A stretch of DNA of 64,000 bases from Psychromarinibacter halotolerans (GCF_029168315.1 NZ_JARGYD010000001.1:310001-374000), one strand, 5' to 3'; counted from the stretch's first letter, positions 32,136 to 40,936 are shown. The notes: a model not told the origin generated them from the letters alone. Numbers and translations are program-made.

Positions 32136-33395
32136 ATGCGGCGAGTGGTCGTGACCGGGCTGGGGATGGTATCTCCGCTGGCCTGCGGTGTGGAGGAAAC
32201 CTGGGCGCGAATCCTGGACGGCAAGTCCGGCGGTGGCGCTATCACCAAGTTCGATGCGGGTCGGGTTGCCACCACCTATGCGTGCGAGGTGCCGTTGGGT
32301 GACGGCAGCGGTGGCACGTTCAACCCCGATGACTGGATGGAACCGAAGGAGCGCCGCAAGGTCGACGACTTCATCCTGTTCGGGATGGCTGCGGCGGATC
32401 AGGCGGTTGCCGATGCGGGCTGGACGCCCGAGGACGAGGAAGACCGTCTGCGGACCGGCGTGATGATCGGGTCGGGGATCGGCGGGCTGCAGTCCATCGA
32501 GGCGACCACCAAGCTGTTGATGGAGAAGGGCCCGCGCCGCGTGTCGCCGTTCTTTATCCCGGGCGCGCTGATCAACCTTGTCTCGGGGCAGGTCGGTATC
32601 CGCTATGGCTTCAAGGGGCCGAACCACGCCGTCGTGACGGCCTGTTCGACCGGCGCGCACGCCATCGGCGACGCGGCGCGGTTGATCCAGTGGGGCGACG
32701 CGGACGTGATGGTCGCGGGCGGGGCGGAAAGCTCGATCTGCGAGATCGGGATCGCCGGGTTCAACGCCTGCAAGGCGCTGTCGACGAAATACGCCGAGAC
32801 CCCCGAGCGGGCGAGCCGTCCCTATGACGCCGACCGTGACGGTTTCGTCATGGGCGAAGGCGCGGGCGTCGTGGTGCTGGAAGAATACGAGCACGCCGTG
32901 AAGCGCGGTGCGAAGATCTACGCCGAGGTTCTGGGCTATGGCCTGACCGGCGATGCCTATCACATCACCGCACCGTCCGAAGATGGGGACGGCGGGTATC
33001 GTGCGATGGACGCGGCGCTGAAGCGTGCCGGTCTGGCGCCCGAGGCGGTCGACTACATCAACGCGCACGGTACCTCGACGATGGCGGACACCATCGAGCT
33101 TGCCGCCGTCGAGCGCCTGCTGGGCGACAAGGCGGGCGAGGCAACCATGTCGTCGACCAAGTCGGCCACCGGGCACCTGCTGGGTGCGGCGGGTGCGATC
33201 GAGGCAATCTTCTCGATCCTCGCGATCCGCGATCAGGTCGCGCCGCCGACGATCAACCTCGACAATCCGGCGGTCGAGTCGAAGCTTGACCTTGCCCCGA
33301 ACGCCAAGCGCGTGCGGGACGTGAAGGTGGCGCTGTCGAACTCGTTCGGCTTTGGCGGTACCAACGCCTCGCTGGTTCTGGGGGCGCCGACCTGA
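32136..33395 (+). CDS. fabF: 3-oxoacyl-[acyl-carrier-protein] synthase II
   Basis: A 419-residue condensing enzyme with the catalytic triad Cys170 (VVTACSTGAH), His311 (INAHGTST) and His347 (KSATGHLLGAAG). It elongates acyl-ACP with malonyl-ACP. The stop codon overlaps the mltG start (TGATG at 33393), so the two are translationally coupled. Confidence 0.97.
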   Translation: MRRVVVTGLGMVSPLACGVEETWARILDGKSGGGAITKFDAGRVATTYACEVPLGDGSGGTFNPDDWMEPKERRKVDDFILFGMAAADQAVADAGWTPEDEEDRLRTGVMIGSGIGGLQSIEATTKLLMEKGPRRVSPFFIPGALINLVSGQVGIRYGFKGPNHAVVTACSTGAHAIGDAARLIQWGDADVMVAGGAESSICEIGIAGFNACKALSTKYAETPERASRPYDADRDGFVMGEGAGVVVLEEYEHAVKRGAKIYAEVLGYGLTGDAYHITAPSEDGDGGYRAMDAALKRAGLAPEAVDYINAHGTSTMADTIELAAVERLLGDKAGEATMSSTKSATGHLLGAAGAIEAIFSILAIRDQVAPPTINLDNPAVESKLDLAPNAKRVRDVKVALSNSFGFGGTNASLVLGAPT

Positions 33396-34558
33396 TGTGG
33401 AAATCGGTCGCTTCCAACGGGCTGACGCTTCTGATCGTCCTGTGCGTCGCGGCGGCCGGGGTGATCGGCTGGGGCCGGTCGCAATACCTGGCCGAGGGGC
33501 CGTTGTCGGAACCGATCTGCCTGCAGGTCGAGAGCGGGGCGAACATGACCTCGGTCGCCGAGGATCTTGCCGGGCAGGGCGCGGTGACCAACCCGCGGAT
33601 CTTTCGGATCGGCGCGGATTACAGCGACAAGTCGGGTGACCTGAAGGCCGGGAACTTCCTGATCCCGGTCGGGGCCTCGATGGAAGAGATCGTCGAGGCT
33701 GTGACCGCCAGCGGCCGCAATACCTGTGGGACCGAGGTGGTGTACCGGATCGGCGTGAACCACGAGACGATTCAGGTGCGCGAGCTTGATCCTGCCACCA
33801 ACCGCTTCGTGGAACTGGTGAATTTCGATCCCACCGAGGTCGAAACCGGCGAAGAGGTCGCGCTGTACGAGCAGTACCGCGATCAGGGCGGCACCCGCTT
33901 CCGGGTCGTCGTGGCCGAGGGCGTGACCAGCTGGCAGATCGTGTCCGGTCTGCGCGAGGTCGACGTGATGACCGGGGCGGTCGACGAGATCCCGCCGGAA
34001 GGCTATCTGGCACCCGACAGCTACGAGATCGCGACCGGCGACGACCGGGGCACCTTGCTGGAACTGATGCGGTCGCGTCAGGACGAGCGGATCGACGCGG
34101 CGTGGCAGAACCGGGCCGAGGACCTGCCGTTCGAGACGAAGGAAGAGGCGGTGATCCTTGCCTCTATCGTCGAGAAGGAAACCGGTGTTCCCGAGGAACG
34201 CGGGCAGGTTGCGTCTGTCTTCGTGAACCGGCTGGAGCAGGGCATGCGTCTGCAGACGGACCCCACGGTCATCTATGGCATCACCAACGGGCAGGGCGTG
34301 CTTGGCCGGGGCATCCGGCAAAGCGAGCTGCGCGCCGAGACGCCGTACAACACCTATGTGATCGACGGGATGCCGCCGACGCCCATCGCCAACCCAGGCA
34401 TCGCGAGCCTTGAGGCGGCGATGAACCCCGAAGAAACGCCTTACGTGTTCTTCGTGGCGGATGGCACCGGCGGGCACGCCTTTGCCGAGACGCTGGCCGA
34501 GCACAACGAAAACGTCGCTCGGTGGCGCGAGATCGAGGCGGAACGCTCGGGGAACTGA
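33395..34558 (+). CDS. mltG: Endolytic transglycosylase MltG
   Basis: A 387-residue YceG-family protein with one N-terminal membrane helix (about 9-27) and a periplasmic catalytic domain: EEAVILASIVEKETGVPEERGQVASVFVNRL contains the catalytic Glu, and QTDPTVIYGITNG and TPYNTYVIDGMPPTPIANPG are family hallmarks. It cuts nascent peptidoglycan strands near the membrane. A long insertion around residues 115-150 (CGTEVVYRIGVNHETIQVREL...) is longer than in E. coli. It is coupled to fabF and ends the fab cluster. Confidence 0.94.
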   Translation: MWKSVASNGLTLLIVLCVAAAGVIGWGRSQYLAEGPLSEPICLQVESGANMTSVAEDLAGQGAVTNPRIFRIGADYSDKSGDLKAGNFLIPVGASMEEIVEAVTASGRNTCGTEVVYRIGVNHETIQVRELDPATNRFVELVNFDPTEVETGEEVALYEQYRDQGGTRFRVVVAEGVTSWQIVSGLREVDVMTGAVDEIPPEGYLAPDSYEIATGDDRGTLLELMRSRQDERIDAAWQNRAEDLPFETKEEAVILASIVEKETGVPEERGQVASVFVNRLEQGMRLQTDPTVIYGITNGQGVLGRGIRQSELRAETPYNTYVIDGMPPTPIANPGIASLEAAMNPEETPYVFFVADGTGGHAFAETLAEHNENVARWREIEAERSGN

Positions 34559-34579
34559 GCCGGGCCAGATTGGAACAGG

Positions 34580-34611
34580 AACGCCTGGGGCCGATGGTCC
34601 CCGGCGTTTTT
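34580..34611 (+). terminator. Intrinsic terminator of fabF-mltG
   Basis: AACGCC-t-GGGG pairs with CCCC-GGCGTT, followed by a run of T (34607-34611). Confidence 0.82.
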
Positions 34612-34806
34612 CGTTTTCGGTGCGTGGGGTTGCCCAAGGCGCGGGGGGCGCAGGGTGATCGCCAGGTGAGGCTGGCGCAGGATGGCGGGCCGGCTTAGTG
34701 TGCCGGCGGTCGCCTTTGCGCCGGTCTGCGGTTCGCGGGGAAGAGCACGCCGACGCCTGTTCGTGGCGTTGACGGAAACCGTAATGTCCTGTCCCGGAGA
34801 CGTCCG

Positions 34807-36024
34807 ATGCGCCGTGGCGAACGCCTTTCGCTGTACATCTGCCTGACCGCGCTGACGGCCTTTGCGATCGACGGTATCCTTCCGGTGATGCCGGTCATCG
34901 AGGCGGCGCTGCCGCCGTCTGCCCCGTTCACCGGGGCGCAGATCATCACCGTGTTCATTCTTGGCATGTCCTTGGGCGAGCTGTTCATCGGCCCGCTGAG
35001 CGACGCGGTGGGGCGGCGTCCGGCGGTGATATTCGGGTTGGCGGTGTTTATCGCGGGAACCGTTTTGGCGGGATGGGCCGACAGCTTTGGCTTGGTGATC
35101 CTTGGCCGGTTCTTGCAGGGCGTCGGCGTTGCCGGGCCGAAGATCGGGACGCGGGCGATGGTCCGGGACCGGCATGCGGGGGCGGACATGGCGCGGGTCA
35201 TGTCGATCGTTTTCACGCTGATCGTGCTTGTGCCGATGATCGCCCCGGCCATCGGCGCCGGGATCGCGGCGGTGGCGGGCTGGCGCGGGGTGTTCCATAC
35301 CTATCTGGCTTTGGCGGTCGCGTTGGGGGCTTGGCTTTGGCTGCGCCATCCCGAGACGCTGGACACGAACAGGCGCGTGCCGTTGCGGCCCCTGCGATTG
35401 GCGCGGAACATCTGGTCAGTGGTGCGGCGGCGCGACGTGTTCCCGGTGGTGGTCGCCACCGGCTTTGTCTACGGCGCACAACTGGCCTATCTGGCGGTCG
35501 CGGCCGACCTGCTTGGCGTGGGATACGACCGGGCCGCGATGATGCCCGCGTTCTTCGCGCTGCTTGCCTCGGGGACCGGGGCCGCGTTGCTTTTGAATGT
35601 GCGGGTCGTCGCGCGGGTCGGGATGGGCCCTTTGATCCTGTGGGGCTTTGGATTGCTGGGCGCGTCCGGCGTCAGCCTGCTGATCGCCGCGGACCTGAGC
35701 GGAGGGCTGCCGCCGCTTGCGGTCTTGATCGGTCTTGCGTGGGTGGGGTTCTTCGCGCTCGGGCTGCTGTTCGGCAATCTCAACGCTTATGCCATGCGTC
35801 CGTTGGGAGACCTTGCCGGTCTGGGCTCGTCGATCGTCGCTTCGGTGTCCAGCCTGATGTCCGTCGTGTTCGTCACCGCGATCGAACGGACGGTGTCGGG
35901 GCCGGTGCAGGTGATCGGCTGGGGCTTCGCGCTGGCCGCGGTCCTATCCGTGGGCTGCATGTTGGCAGCCGTGCCGAGTGGGTCCGGCGCGCGGGTCTTG
36001 CGGGCGCTTGGCTTGCGCGGTTAG
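34807..36024 (+). CDS. MFS multidrug efflux transporter (Bcr/CflA type)
   Basis: A 405-residue, twelve-helix protein. Motif A is GPLSDAVGRRPAVIFGLAVF (about 60-79), preceded by the DHA1 motif TAFAIDGILPVMPVI and followed by GRFLQGVGVAGP and MVRDRHAG, all typical of Bcr/CflA drug exporters. Substrate unknown. In related genomes such a gene often lies upstream of the gene transfer agent cluster, as here. Confidence 0.88.
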   Translation: MRRGERLSLYICLTALTAFAIDGILPVMPVIEAALPPSAPFTGAQIITVFILGMSLGELFIGPLSDAVGRRPAVIFGLAVFIAGTVLAGWADSFGLVILGRFLQGVGVAGPKIGTRAMVRDRHAGADMARVMSIVFTLIVLVPMIAPAIGAGIAAVAGWRGVFHTYLALAVALGAWLWLRHPETLDTNRRVPLRPLRLARNIWSVVRRRDVFPVVVATGFVYGAQLAYLAVAADLLGVGYDRAAMMPAFFALLASGTGAALLLNVRVVARVGMGPLILWGFGLLGASGVSLLIAADLSGGLPPLAVLIGLAWVGFFALGLLFGNLNAYAMRPLGDLAGLGSSIVASVSSLMSVVFVTAIERTVSGPVQVIGWGFALAAVLSVGCMLAAVPSGSGARVLRALGLRG

Positions 36025-36084
36025 GGCGTGGGTTAATGAACCGTTACCGGACGATCCTGTAACCAATTGAAAACGATAAACTTC

Positions 36085-36174
36085 TTGACCTCCGCGCGGC
36101 TCTGGGGTAGGTAAAGAGCAAGCTGGACGAGGTGGGCAAGCGGCCCCGGGGGTGTTCCCCGGAGGCCGCTTTTT
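36085..36174 (+). promoter_or_regulatory. Promoter followed within 30 bp by a strong terminator (attenuator or small RNA) before the GTA relic
   Basis: TTGACC (36085-36090), a 17-base spacer and TAGGTA (36108-36113) predict transcription from about 36120. At 36140-36174 stands a strong terminator: GCGGCC + CCGGGG pair with CCCCGG + GGCCGC (one bulged A) followed by five T. The product would be a ~55-base RNA, unless read-through reaches the g1 gene at 36215. Alternatively the hairpin only terminates the MFS gene, 116 bases upstream. Confidence 0.55.
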
Positions 36175-36214
36175 CATGTCCGACGGTTGGCCTCGGGGGG
36201 GGGGCGGGCAACTC

Positions 36215-36538
36215 ATGACATTGATCAAGGCGACGGATGCCGGGGCGGGGGACGAATGCGTCGACCTGGCCGAACGGCAGTTGATGGAGGCGCTTCGCGC
36301 GGTGGCGGAGGTCACGGAGAAAATTCGCCGGCAGGAGTTCGACTCGCTGGCGGACATGCCGAAGGTCGCGGCGAGCGCGTCTGCGGCGGCGCGGCAGTTG
36401 TTGACGGAGAAGAACCGTGTTTACGAGCAGCAGAAACGAACCGTCGGGGTCGTCCACGACTATGCAATCGACTTCGATGCCGCACGGGACGAGATCGGGC
36501 GCCGCCTGGCTCGTCTCCGAGCCGCCGGAGACGGCTGA
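36215..36538 (+). CDS. Gene transfer agent g1-like protein (small terminase)
   Basis: A 107-residue, helical protein: AERQLMEALRAVAEVTEKIRRQEFDSLADMPKVAASASAAARQLLTEKNRVYEQQKR, then DFDAARDEIGRRLARLRAAG. It matches the first gene of Rhodobacter-type GTA clusters, now considered the small terminase subunit that recruits DNA to the packaging motor. Its end overlaps the following chimeric gene by ~60 bases, as g1 and g2 do in intact clusters. The gene looks intact. Start ATG 36215 is preferred over 36176, which sits in the terminator. Confidence 0.75.
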   Translation: MTLIKATDAGAGDECVDLAERQLMEALRAVAEVTEKIRRQEFDSLADMPKVAASASAAARQLLTEKNRVYEQQKRTVGVVHDYAIDFDAARDEIGRRLARLRAAGDG

Positions 36539-38918
36539 GACCTTTCTGGCAGGGCTGAGCGAGGGGGCGCTGCTGGCGTTGCCCTACCTGTTCGAGTTCT
36601 GGGCGCTGCCGCACCAGTTGCCGCCCGAGGGCGACTGGCGAACTTGGGTGATCATGGGCGGTCGTGGCGCGGGCAAGACGCGCGCCGGGGCAGAGTGGGT
36701 CCGGTCCGAGGTCGAAGGTGCGCTGCCGCTGGATCCGGGGCGGTCGTCCCGCGTCGCGCTGGTCGGCGAAACGATCGATCAGGTCCGCGAGGTCATGGTG
36801 TTCGGCGACAGCGGCATCCTTGCCTGTTCGCCGCCGGACCGACGCCCCGAGTGGCAGGCGACGCGGCGGCGGCTGGTCTGGCCGAACGGGGCGGTCGCGC
36901 AGGTGTTCTCGGCGCACGAACCCGAGGGGCTGCGGGGGCCGCAGTTCGATGCGGCCTGGGTCGATGAATACGGCTGTGCCGCCATCGACAAGGGCACGAA
37001 CCAACCGAACAAGTTTCTGGACCCGAAGTCGTCGGAAAGCCTGCTGCCGCATTATTCGAGCGGACGACGCGATGATTTCATTCAGATGCAATATCTTAGG
37101 GCGATCACCTCACACTATGCATCAACGGAGAACAACCCGGTTTCGGCGGTCTATGGCGGTCCGATGGTCGATATGGCGCGGGCGCATGTCTGGGCTTGGG
37201 ACGCGCGGCCCTACCCGCATTTCCCCGGGCTGACCGACGTCTGGAGCGACGGCGACAACTATGGGCGCGGGCACTGGTTGAACGGGCGTGGCGGGTCGCG
37301 CTCGCTGGCGGGCGTGGTGGCCGAGGTGTGCGACCGCGCCGGGGTGACGGACTATGATGTGTCGGAGCTGTGGGGGCTGCTGCGCGGCTATATGGCGACC
37401 GGATCGGACACGGGGCGGTCGGAGTTGCAGCCGCTGATGCTGGCCTACGGGTTCGACGCGGTAGAGCGGCAGGGCGTGCTGGCGTTCCGCAGCCGCGACG
37501 GTGTGGCGACCGCGTCGGTGGAGAGCGACGGGCTGGCGGTGTCGCCCGAGGCGGAGTCGGACATCGTGATGTTGCGGGCACCGGATGCCGAGACGGCGGG
37601 ACGGTTGCGGCTGAGCTATGTCGAGAGCGACGCGGACTATGAGACGCGGGCGTCGGAGGCGGTGTTCCCGGACGAGGCGACGCAGGGCGTGGCGGCGTCG
37701 GAGCTGCCGCTGGTGCTGACCGCGACCGAGGCGCGCGGGATCGCGGAGCGGTGGCTGGCCGAGGCGCGGGTGGCGCGGGACACGGCGAAGTTCTCGTTGC
37801 CGCCGTCGCGGCTGGCGGTGGGGGCAGGCGACGTGGTGCGGCTGCCGTCCGGCGCCGGCTATCGGGTCGATCGGGTGGAGATGGCCGAACACCAGATCCT
37901 GGAAGCCGTGCGGGTGGAGCCGGAACTTTACCTGCCGTCGGACGCGGTGGAAGAGGTCGTGCGGCCCAAGCCGTTCGCGGCCCCGGTGCCGGTGTATCCG
38001 CTGTTTCTGGACCTGCCGCTGTTGCGGGGGGACGAGGTGCCCCATGCGCCGCATGTCGCGGCGACGGCGCGGCCTTGGCCCGGAACGGCGGCGGTGTACG
38101 ACTCGTCCTCGGACGAGGGGTACGGGCTGAACGTGAGGCTGGCGTCGGCCTCGGTCATTGGCGAGACGCAGACCGCGCTGAACGCGGCGGCGCCGGGCGT
38201 GCTGGACCGGAGCGGTGCGCTGCGGGTGCGGCTGGTGAAGGGGGCTTTGTCGTCGGCCAGCGTGACCGAGATGCTGAACGGGGCGAACGCGGCGGCGATT
38301 GGGGATGGTTCCGCCGGGAACTGGGAAGTGTTCCAGTTCGCCGACGCGACGCTGGTGGACACGCGCACGTGGGAGATCGGCGTTCGGCTGCGCGGGCAGG
38401 CGGGGACCGACGGGTTCATGCCCGAGGTCTGGCCAGCGGGCAGTACGTTCGTGCTGCTGGACGGCACGCCGCAGCAGATCGACCTTGCGCTGTCGAACCG
38501 GGGGCTGGCGCGGCACTATCGCATCGGTCCGGCGCAGCGGGCCTATGACGATCCGTCCTACGTGCATCTTGTCGAGGCGTTCGATGGCATCGGGTTGCGG
38601 CCCTATGCGCCGGTGCATCTGCGCCGGGTGCAGGACGGCGGTGACGACGTGTTCGCGTGGGTGCGGCGCACACGGATCGACGGCGACAGCTGGCAGTCGG
38701 CAGATGTGCCGCTGGCCGAGGAAACCGAGGCCTATGCCGTCCGCGTGCGGCACGGGGGCGGCATCGTGCGGGAGGCGACGACCGCCGGCACGTCGTGGAC
38801 CTACTCTGCCGCCGCGCGGGCCGGGGACGGTGTGGGGGGAAGCTACGATGTCGAGGTGGCGCAGGTGTCTGCGCAGTTCGGCCCGGGACCTTACAGGAGG
38901 ATCGTGATCGATGGATGA
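36477..38918 (+). CDS. Chimera: GTA large terminase N-terminus fused in frame to C-terminal part of g15-type tail protein
   Basis: The ~813-residue frame has two unrelated halves. Residues 1-~164 are the terminase ATPase core: WVIMGGRGAGKTRAGAEWVRSEV (Walker A, ~61-68), ACSPPDRRPEWQATRRRLVWPNGAVAQVFSAHEPEGLRGPQFDAAWVDE (Walker B). An intact terminase would continue with the rest of the ATPase and the nuclease domain. Instead, from YGCAAIDKGTNQPNKFLDPKSSES onward, the sequence is the end of the TIM-barrel region and the following tail domains of RcGTA g15 (FIQMQYLRA, YGGPMVDMARAHVWAWDARPYPHFPGLTDVWSDGDNY). The junction lies at about 36957-36968, in a W-V-D-E stretch that both parents could share. 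Portal, capsid and tail genes g3-g14 are missing. The frame is open throughout, so a product may be made. Starts at 36417 and 36462 are alternatives. Confidence 0.85.
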   Translation: MPHGTRSGAAWLVSEPPETAETFLAGLSEGALLALPYLFEFWALPHQLPPEGDWRTWVIMGGRGAGKTRAGAEWVRSEVEGALPLDPGRSSRVALVGETIDQVREVMVFGDSGILACSPPDRRPEWQATRRRLVWPNGAVAQVFSAHEPEGLRGPQFDAAWVDEYGCAAIDKGTNQPNKFLDPKSSESLLPHYSSGRRDDFIQMQYLRAITSHYASTENNPVSAVYGGPMVDMARAHVWAWDARPYPHFPGLTDVWSDGDNYGRGHWLNGRGGSRSLAGVVAEVCDRAGVTDYDVSELWGLLRGYMATGSDTGRSELQPLMLAYGFDAVERQGVLAFRSRDGVATASVESDGLAVSPEAESDIVMLRAPDAETAGRLRLSYVESDADYETRASEAVFPDEATQGVAASELPLVLTATEARGIAERWLAEARVARDTAKFSLPPSRLAVGAGDVVRLPSGAGYRVDRVEMAEHQILEAVRVEPELYLPSDAVEEVVRPKPFAAPVPVYPLFLDLPLLRGDEVPHAPHVAATARPWPGTAAVYDSSSDEGYGLNVRLASASVIGETQTALNAAAPGVLDRSGALRVRLVKGALSSASVTEMLNGANAAAIGDGSAGNWEVFQFADATLVDTRTWEIGVRLRGQAGTDGFMPEVWPAGSTFVLLDGTPQQIDLALSNRGLARHYRIGPAQRAYDDPSYVHLVEAFDGIGLRPYAPVHLRRVQDGGDDVFAWVRRTRIDGDSWQSADVPLAEETEAYAVRVRHGGGIVREATTAGTSWTYSAAARAGDGVGGSYDVEVAQVSAQFGPGPYRRIVIDG

Positions 38919-39621
38919 GACGTTGCAGCTTGCACTGCCGCTTTTGCAGCCTGCGCAGGCCCAGAAGCATGTCACGGTGAACGAGGCGCTGGTCCGGTTG
39001 GACGGGCTGACGCACCTGACGCTGCAGTCGGTGGACACGGTGGTGCCGCCCGTATCGGGGGACGATGGCGAGGCGTGGGGTGTGCCGCTGGGAGCGGTGA
39101 ACGCGTGGGATGGGCACGCGGGCGAGGTCGCGGTCTGGTCCAATGGGGGCTGGGTCTATGTGCAGCCCCAGACCGGGTGGCGCGGCTGGTTGGTGGACCA
39201 GCATGTCGCGGTGCTGCACGACGGGTCGGGCTGGGTCAACGGGGGCGTCGCGGCCTCGGTCAACCGGGCGGTGTCGGCGCTGAACGTGCTGGAGTTCGAC
39301 CACGCGATCGCGGCGGGGGCAAGTTCGGTCACGGCCGGGGTGATCCCGCAATACGCGATGGTGTTCGCGGTGACGGCGCGGATCAAGACCGCGTTCACCG
39401 GCGCGCTGAGCGACTGGGATTTCGGCGTGGCGGGGGCCACCAACCGCTATGGCAGCGGGCTGGGCTTGTCGGCGGGGTCGTGGGTGTCGGGCATCACCGG
39501 CCAGCCGGTGACCTACTATGCGGATACGCCGCTGGTGCTGACGGCCAATGGCGGCGACTTTGCGGGGGGCGAGTTGCGGGTGGCGGTGCATTGCTTCACC
39601 GCCTCGCCGCCCGAGGTCTGA
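38911..39621 (+). CDS. DUF2793 protein of the GTA tail region
   Basis: A 236-residue protein starting MDETLQLALPLLQPAQAQKHVTVNEALVRLDGLTHLTLQS, the hallmark of DUF2793 proteins encoded directly after g15 in roseobacter GTA clusters and in some phages. The middle, PPVSGDDGEAWGVPLGAVNAWDGHAGEVAVWSNGGWVYVQPQTGW, is the repeated beta-motif of the family. It probably belonged to the tail fibre or host recognition part. It overlaps the chimeric gene by 8 bases. Confidence 0.82.
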   Translation: MDETLQLALPLLQPAQAQKHVTVNEALVRLDGLTHLTLQSVDTVVPPVSGDDGEAWGVPLGAVNAWDGHAGEVAVWSNGGWVYVQPQTGWRGWLVDQHVAVLHDGSGWVNGGVAASVNRAVSALNVLEFDHAIAAGASSVTAGVIPQYAMVFAVTARIKTAFTGALSDWDFGVAGATNRYGSGLGLSAGSWVSGITGQPVTYYADTPLVLTANGGDFAGGELRVAVHCFTASPPEV

Positions 39622-39625
39622 GCGG

Positions 39626-39937
39626 GTGCTGCCCGTCCTGCACGGCGACGTGACGGCGGCGGCGCGGGTGTTGCGCGGGGTGCCGGTGACAGCGCGGGCA
39701 GCGGTGCTGTCCACGTTGATCCGGTCGGCCACCTGGGCATCTTTGTACCGGCAAAAACACGGGCGGCAGCATCCCTGTTGGGGCGATGGAACGCTGATGG
39801 CTGCTGCCTTGGCCCGAGACCCCGCGCCAGAGCCGGGGCTGGGAGATGCCGACTATTGCCGGTGCCTTGCGCTGGTCCTGTCGACGCTGGCGCGGCGGCA
39901 GGAAGAGGCCTTGGCGGGCCAAGCGGATCGCACATAA
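39626..39937 (+). CDS. Small conserved protein downstream of the GTA cluster
   Basis: A 103-residue protein from GTG 39626, five bases after the DUF2793 stop: VLPVLHGDVTAAARVLRGVPVTARAAVLSTLIRSATWASLYRQKHGRQHPCWGDGTLMAAAL...DADYCRCLALVLSTLARRQ. I recall similar small proteins after g15/DUF2793 in Rhodobacteraceae (a DUF7742-like group), but no function is known. An ATG at 39548 in frame overlaps DUF2793 too deeply to be likely. Confidence 0.6.
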   Translation: MLPVLHGDVTAAARVLRGVPVTARAAVLSTLIRSATWASLYRQKHGRQHPCWGDGTLMAAALARDPAPEPGLGDADYCRCLALVLSTLARRQEEALAGQADRT

Positions 39938-40026
39938 GAATATGGAATTGATGTTATCACCGCTTTGCGTTTGGAAGCGCCTTCCTATCTGGTGTATGAC
40001 ACCGCAAGTGACGGAAGGACGAAATC

Positions 40027-40848
40027 ATGGTCGAAATCCGCAAGGCAATCGCTGAACTTGATCCTGTCTGGACCCGGATCCGGACCGAGGCGGAGCAGGC
40101 CGTGGTGGACGAACCGCTTTTGGGCGGGCTCGTGCATTCCTCTATTCTGCACCACGCTTCGCTTGAACGTGCGCTGGCCTATCGCGTGTCGCTGAAGCTG
40201 GCGTCGGGCGAGATGTCGGAGCAGATCCTGCGCGAGATCGCGGACGAGGCCTATGCGTCGAACAGCGCGCTGGGGATCGCCGCGCGGGCGGATCTTGTCG
40301 CGGTGTTCGAGCGTGATCCGGCCTGCCACCGGTTCATGCAGGCGCTTTTGTACTTCAAGGGTTTCCAGGCGGTGCAGGCGTATCGCGTGGCGCATTGGCT
40401 GTGGCAGGAAGGCCGGCACGACATGGCCTATTTCATCCAGATGCGCGTGAGCGAAGTGTTCGGCGTGGACATCCACCCCGCCGCGACCGTCGGTCAGGGC
40501 ATCATGATCGACCACGCGCATTCCATCGTTATCGGTGAAACCGCGACCGTGGGTGACAACGTGTCGATGCTGCACTCGGTGACGCTGGGCGGCACCGGCA
40601 AGGAAGAGCAGCAGCGCCATCCGACCATCGAGAACGGCGTGCTGATCGGCGCCGGGGCGAAGGTTTTGGGCAACATCACCGTTGGCCGGTGCAGCAAGGT
40701 GGCCGCCGGGTCGGTCGTGTTGCAGGACGTGCCGCCGAAGAAGACCGTGGCGGGGGTTCCCGCCAAGATCGTTGGCGACGCGGGCTGCGATCAGCCGTCG
40801 GTGTCGATGGACCATCTGCTGAGCGGTCAGCAGGTTCTCGGGATGTGA
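40027..40848 (+). CDS. cysE: Serine O-acetyltransferase
   Basis: A 273-residue CysE. The N-terminal helical domain (VDEPLLGGLVHSSILHHASLERALAYRVSLKL) is followed by the left-handed beta-helix of hexapeptide repeats: VDIHPAATVGQGIMIDHAHSIVIGETATVGDNVSMLHSVTLGGTG, with the catalytic Asp/His pair. It makes O-acetylserine for cysteine synthesis. cysE flanks the gene transfer agent cluster in Rhodobacter and roseobacters, which supports the reading of the preceding genes. Confidence 0.95.
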   Translation: MVEIRKAIAELDPVWTRIRTEAEQAVVDEPLLGGLVHSSILHHASLERALAYRVSLKLASGEMSEQILREIADEAYASNSALGIAARADLVAVFERDPACHRFMQALLYFKGFQAVQAYRVAHWLWQEGRHDMAYFIQMRVSEVFGVDIHPAATVGQGIMIDHAHSIVIGETATVGDNVSMLHSVTLGGTGKEEQQRHPTIENGVLIGAGAKVLGNITVGRCSKVAAGSVVLQDVPPKKTVAGVPAKIVGDAGCDQPSVSMDHLLSGQQVLGM

Positions 40849-40858
40849 GTGTCGCTGG

Positions 40859-40936
40859 GATGGGGTGGAACCCCATCCTACGTGTGATGGGTCTTGATCG
40901 GTGTTTGGGGATGGGGTGGAACCCCATCCTACGCGT
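40859..40936 (+). repeat. Two palindromic repeats (GATGGGGT type), left of the AhpD-like gene
   Basis: Copies at 40859-40886 and 40910-40936. Each has the dyad GATGGGGT-gga-ACCCCATC followed by CTACG. The second runs into the last codons of the AhpD-like gene. Two further copies in the same orientation lie at 41358-41409. Confidence 0.75.

Noticed and set aside
36477..38918. Reading the chimeric gene as a normal terminase or a normal phage tail protein
   Set aside because: Neither fits: the terminase lacks its nuclease domain and the tail protein lacks its N-terminal half, while both halves show clear motifs.
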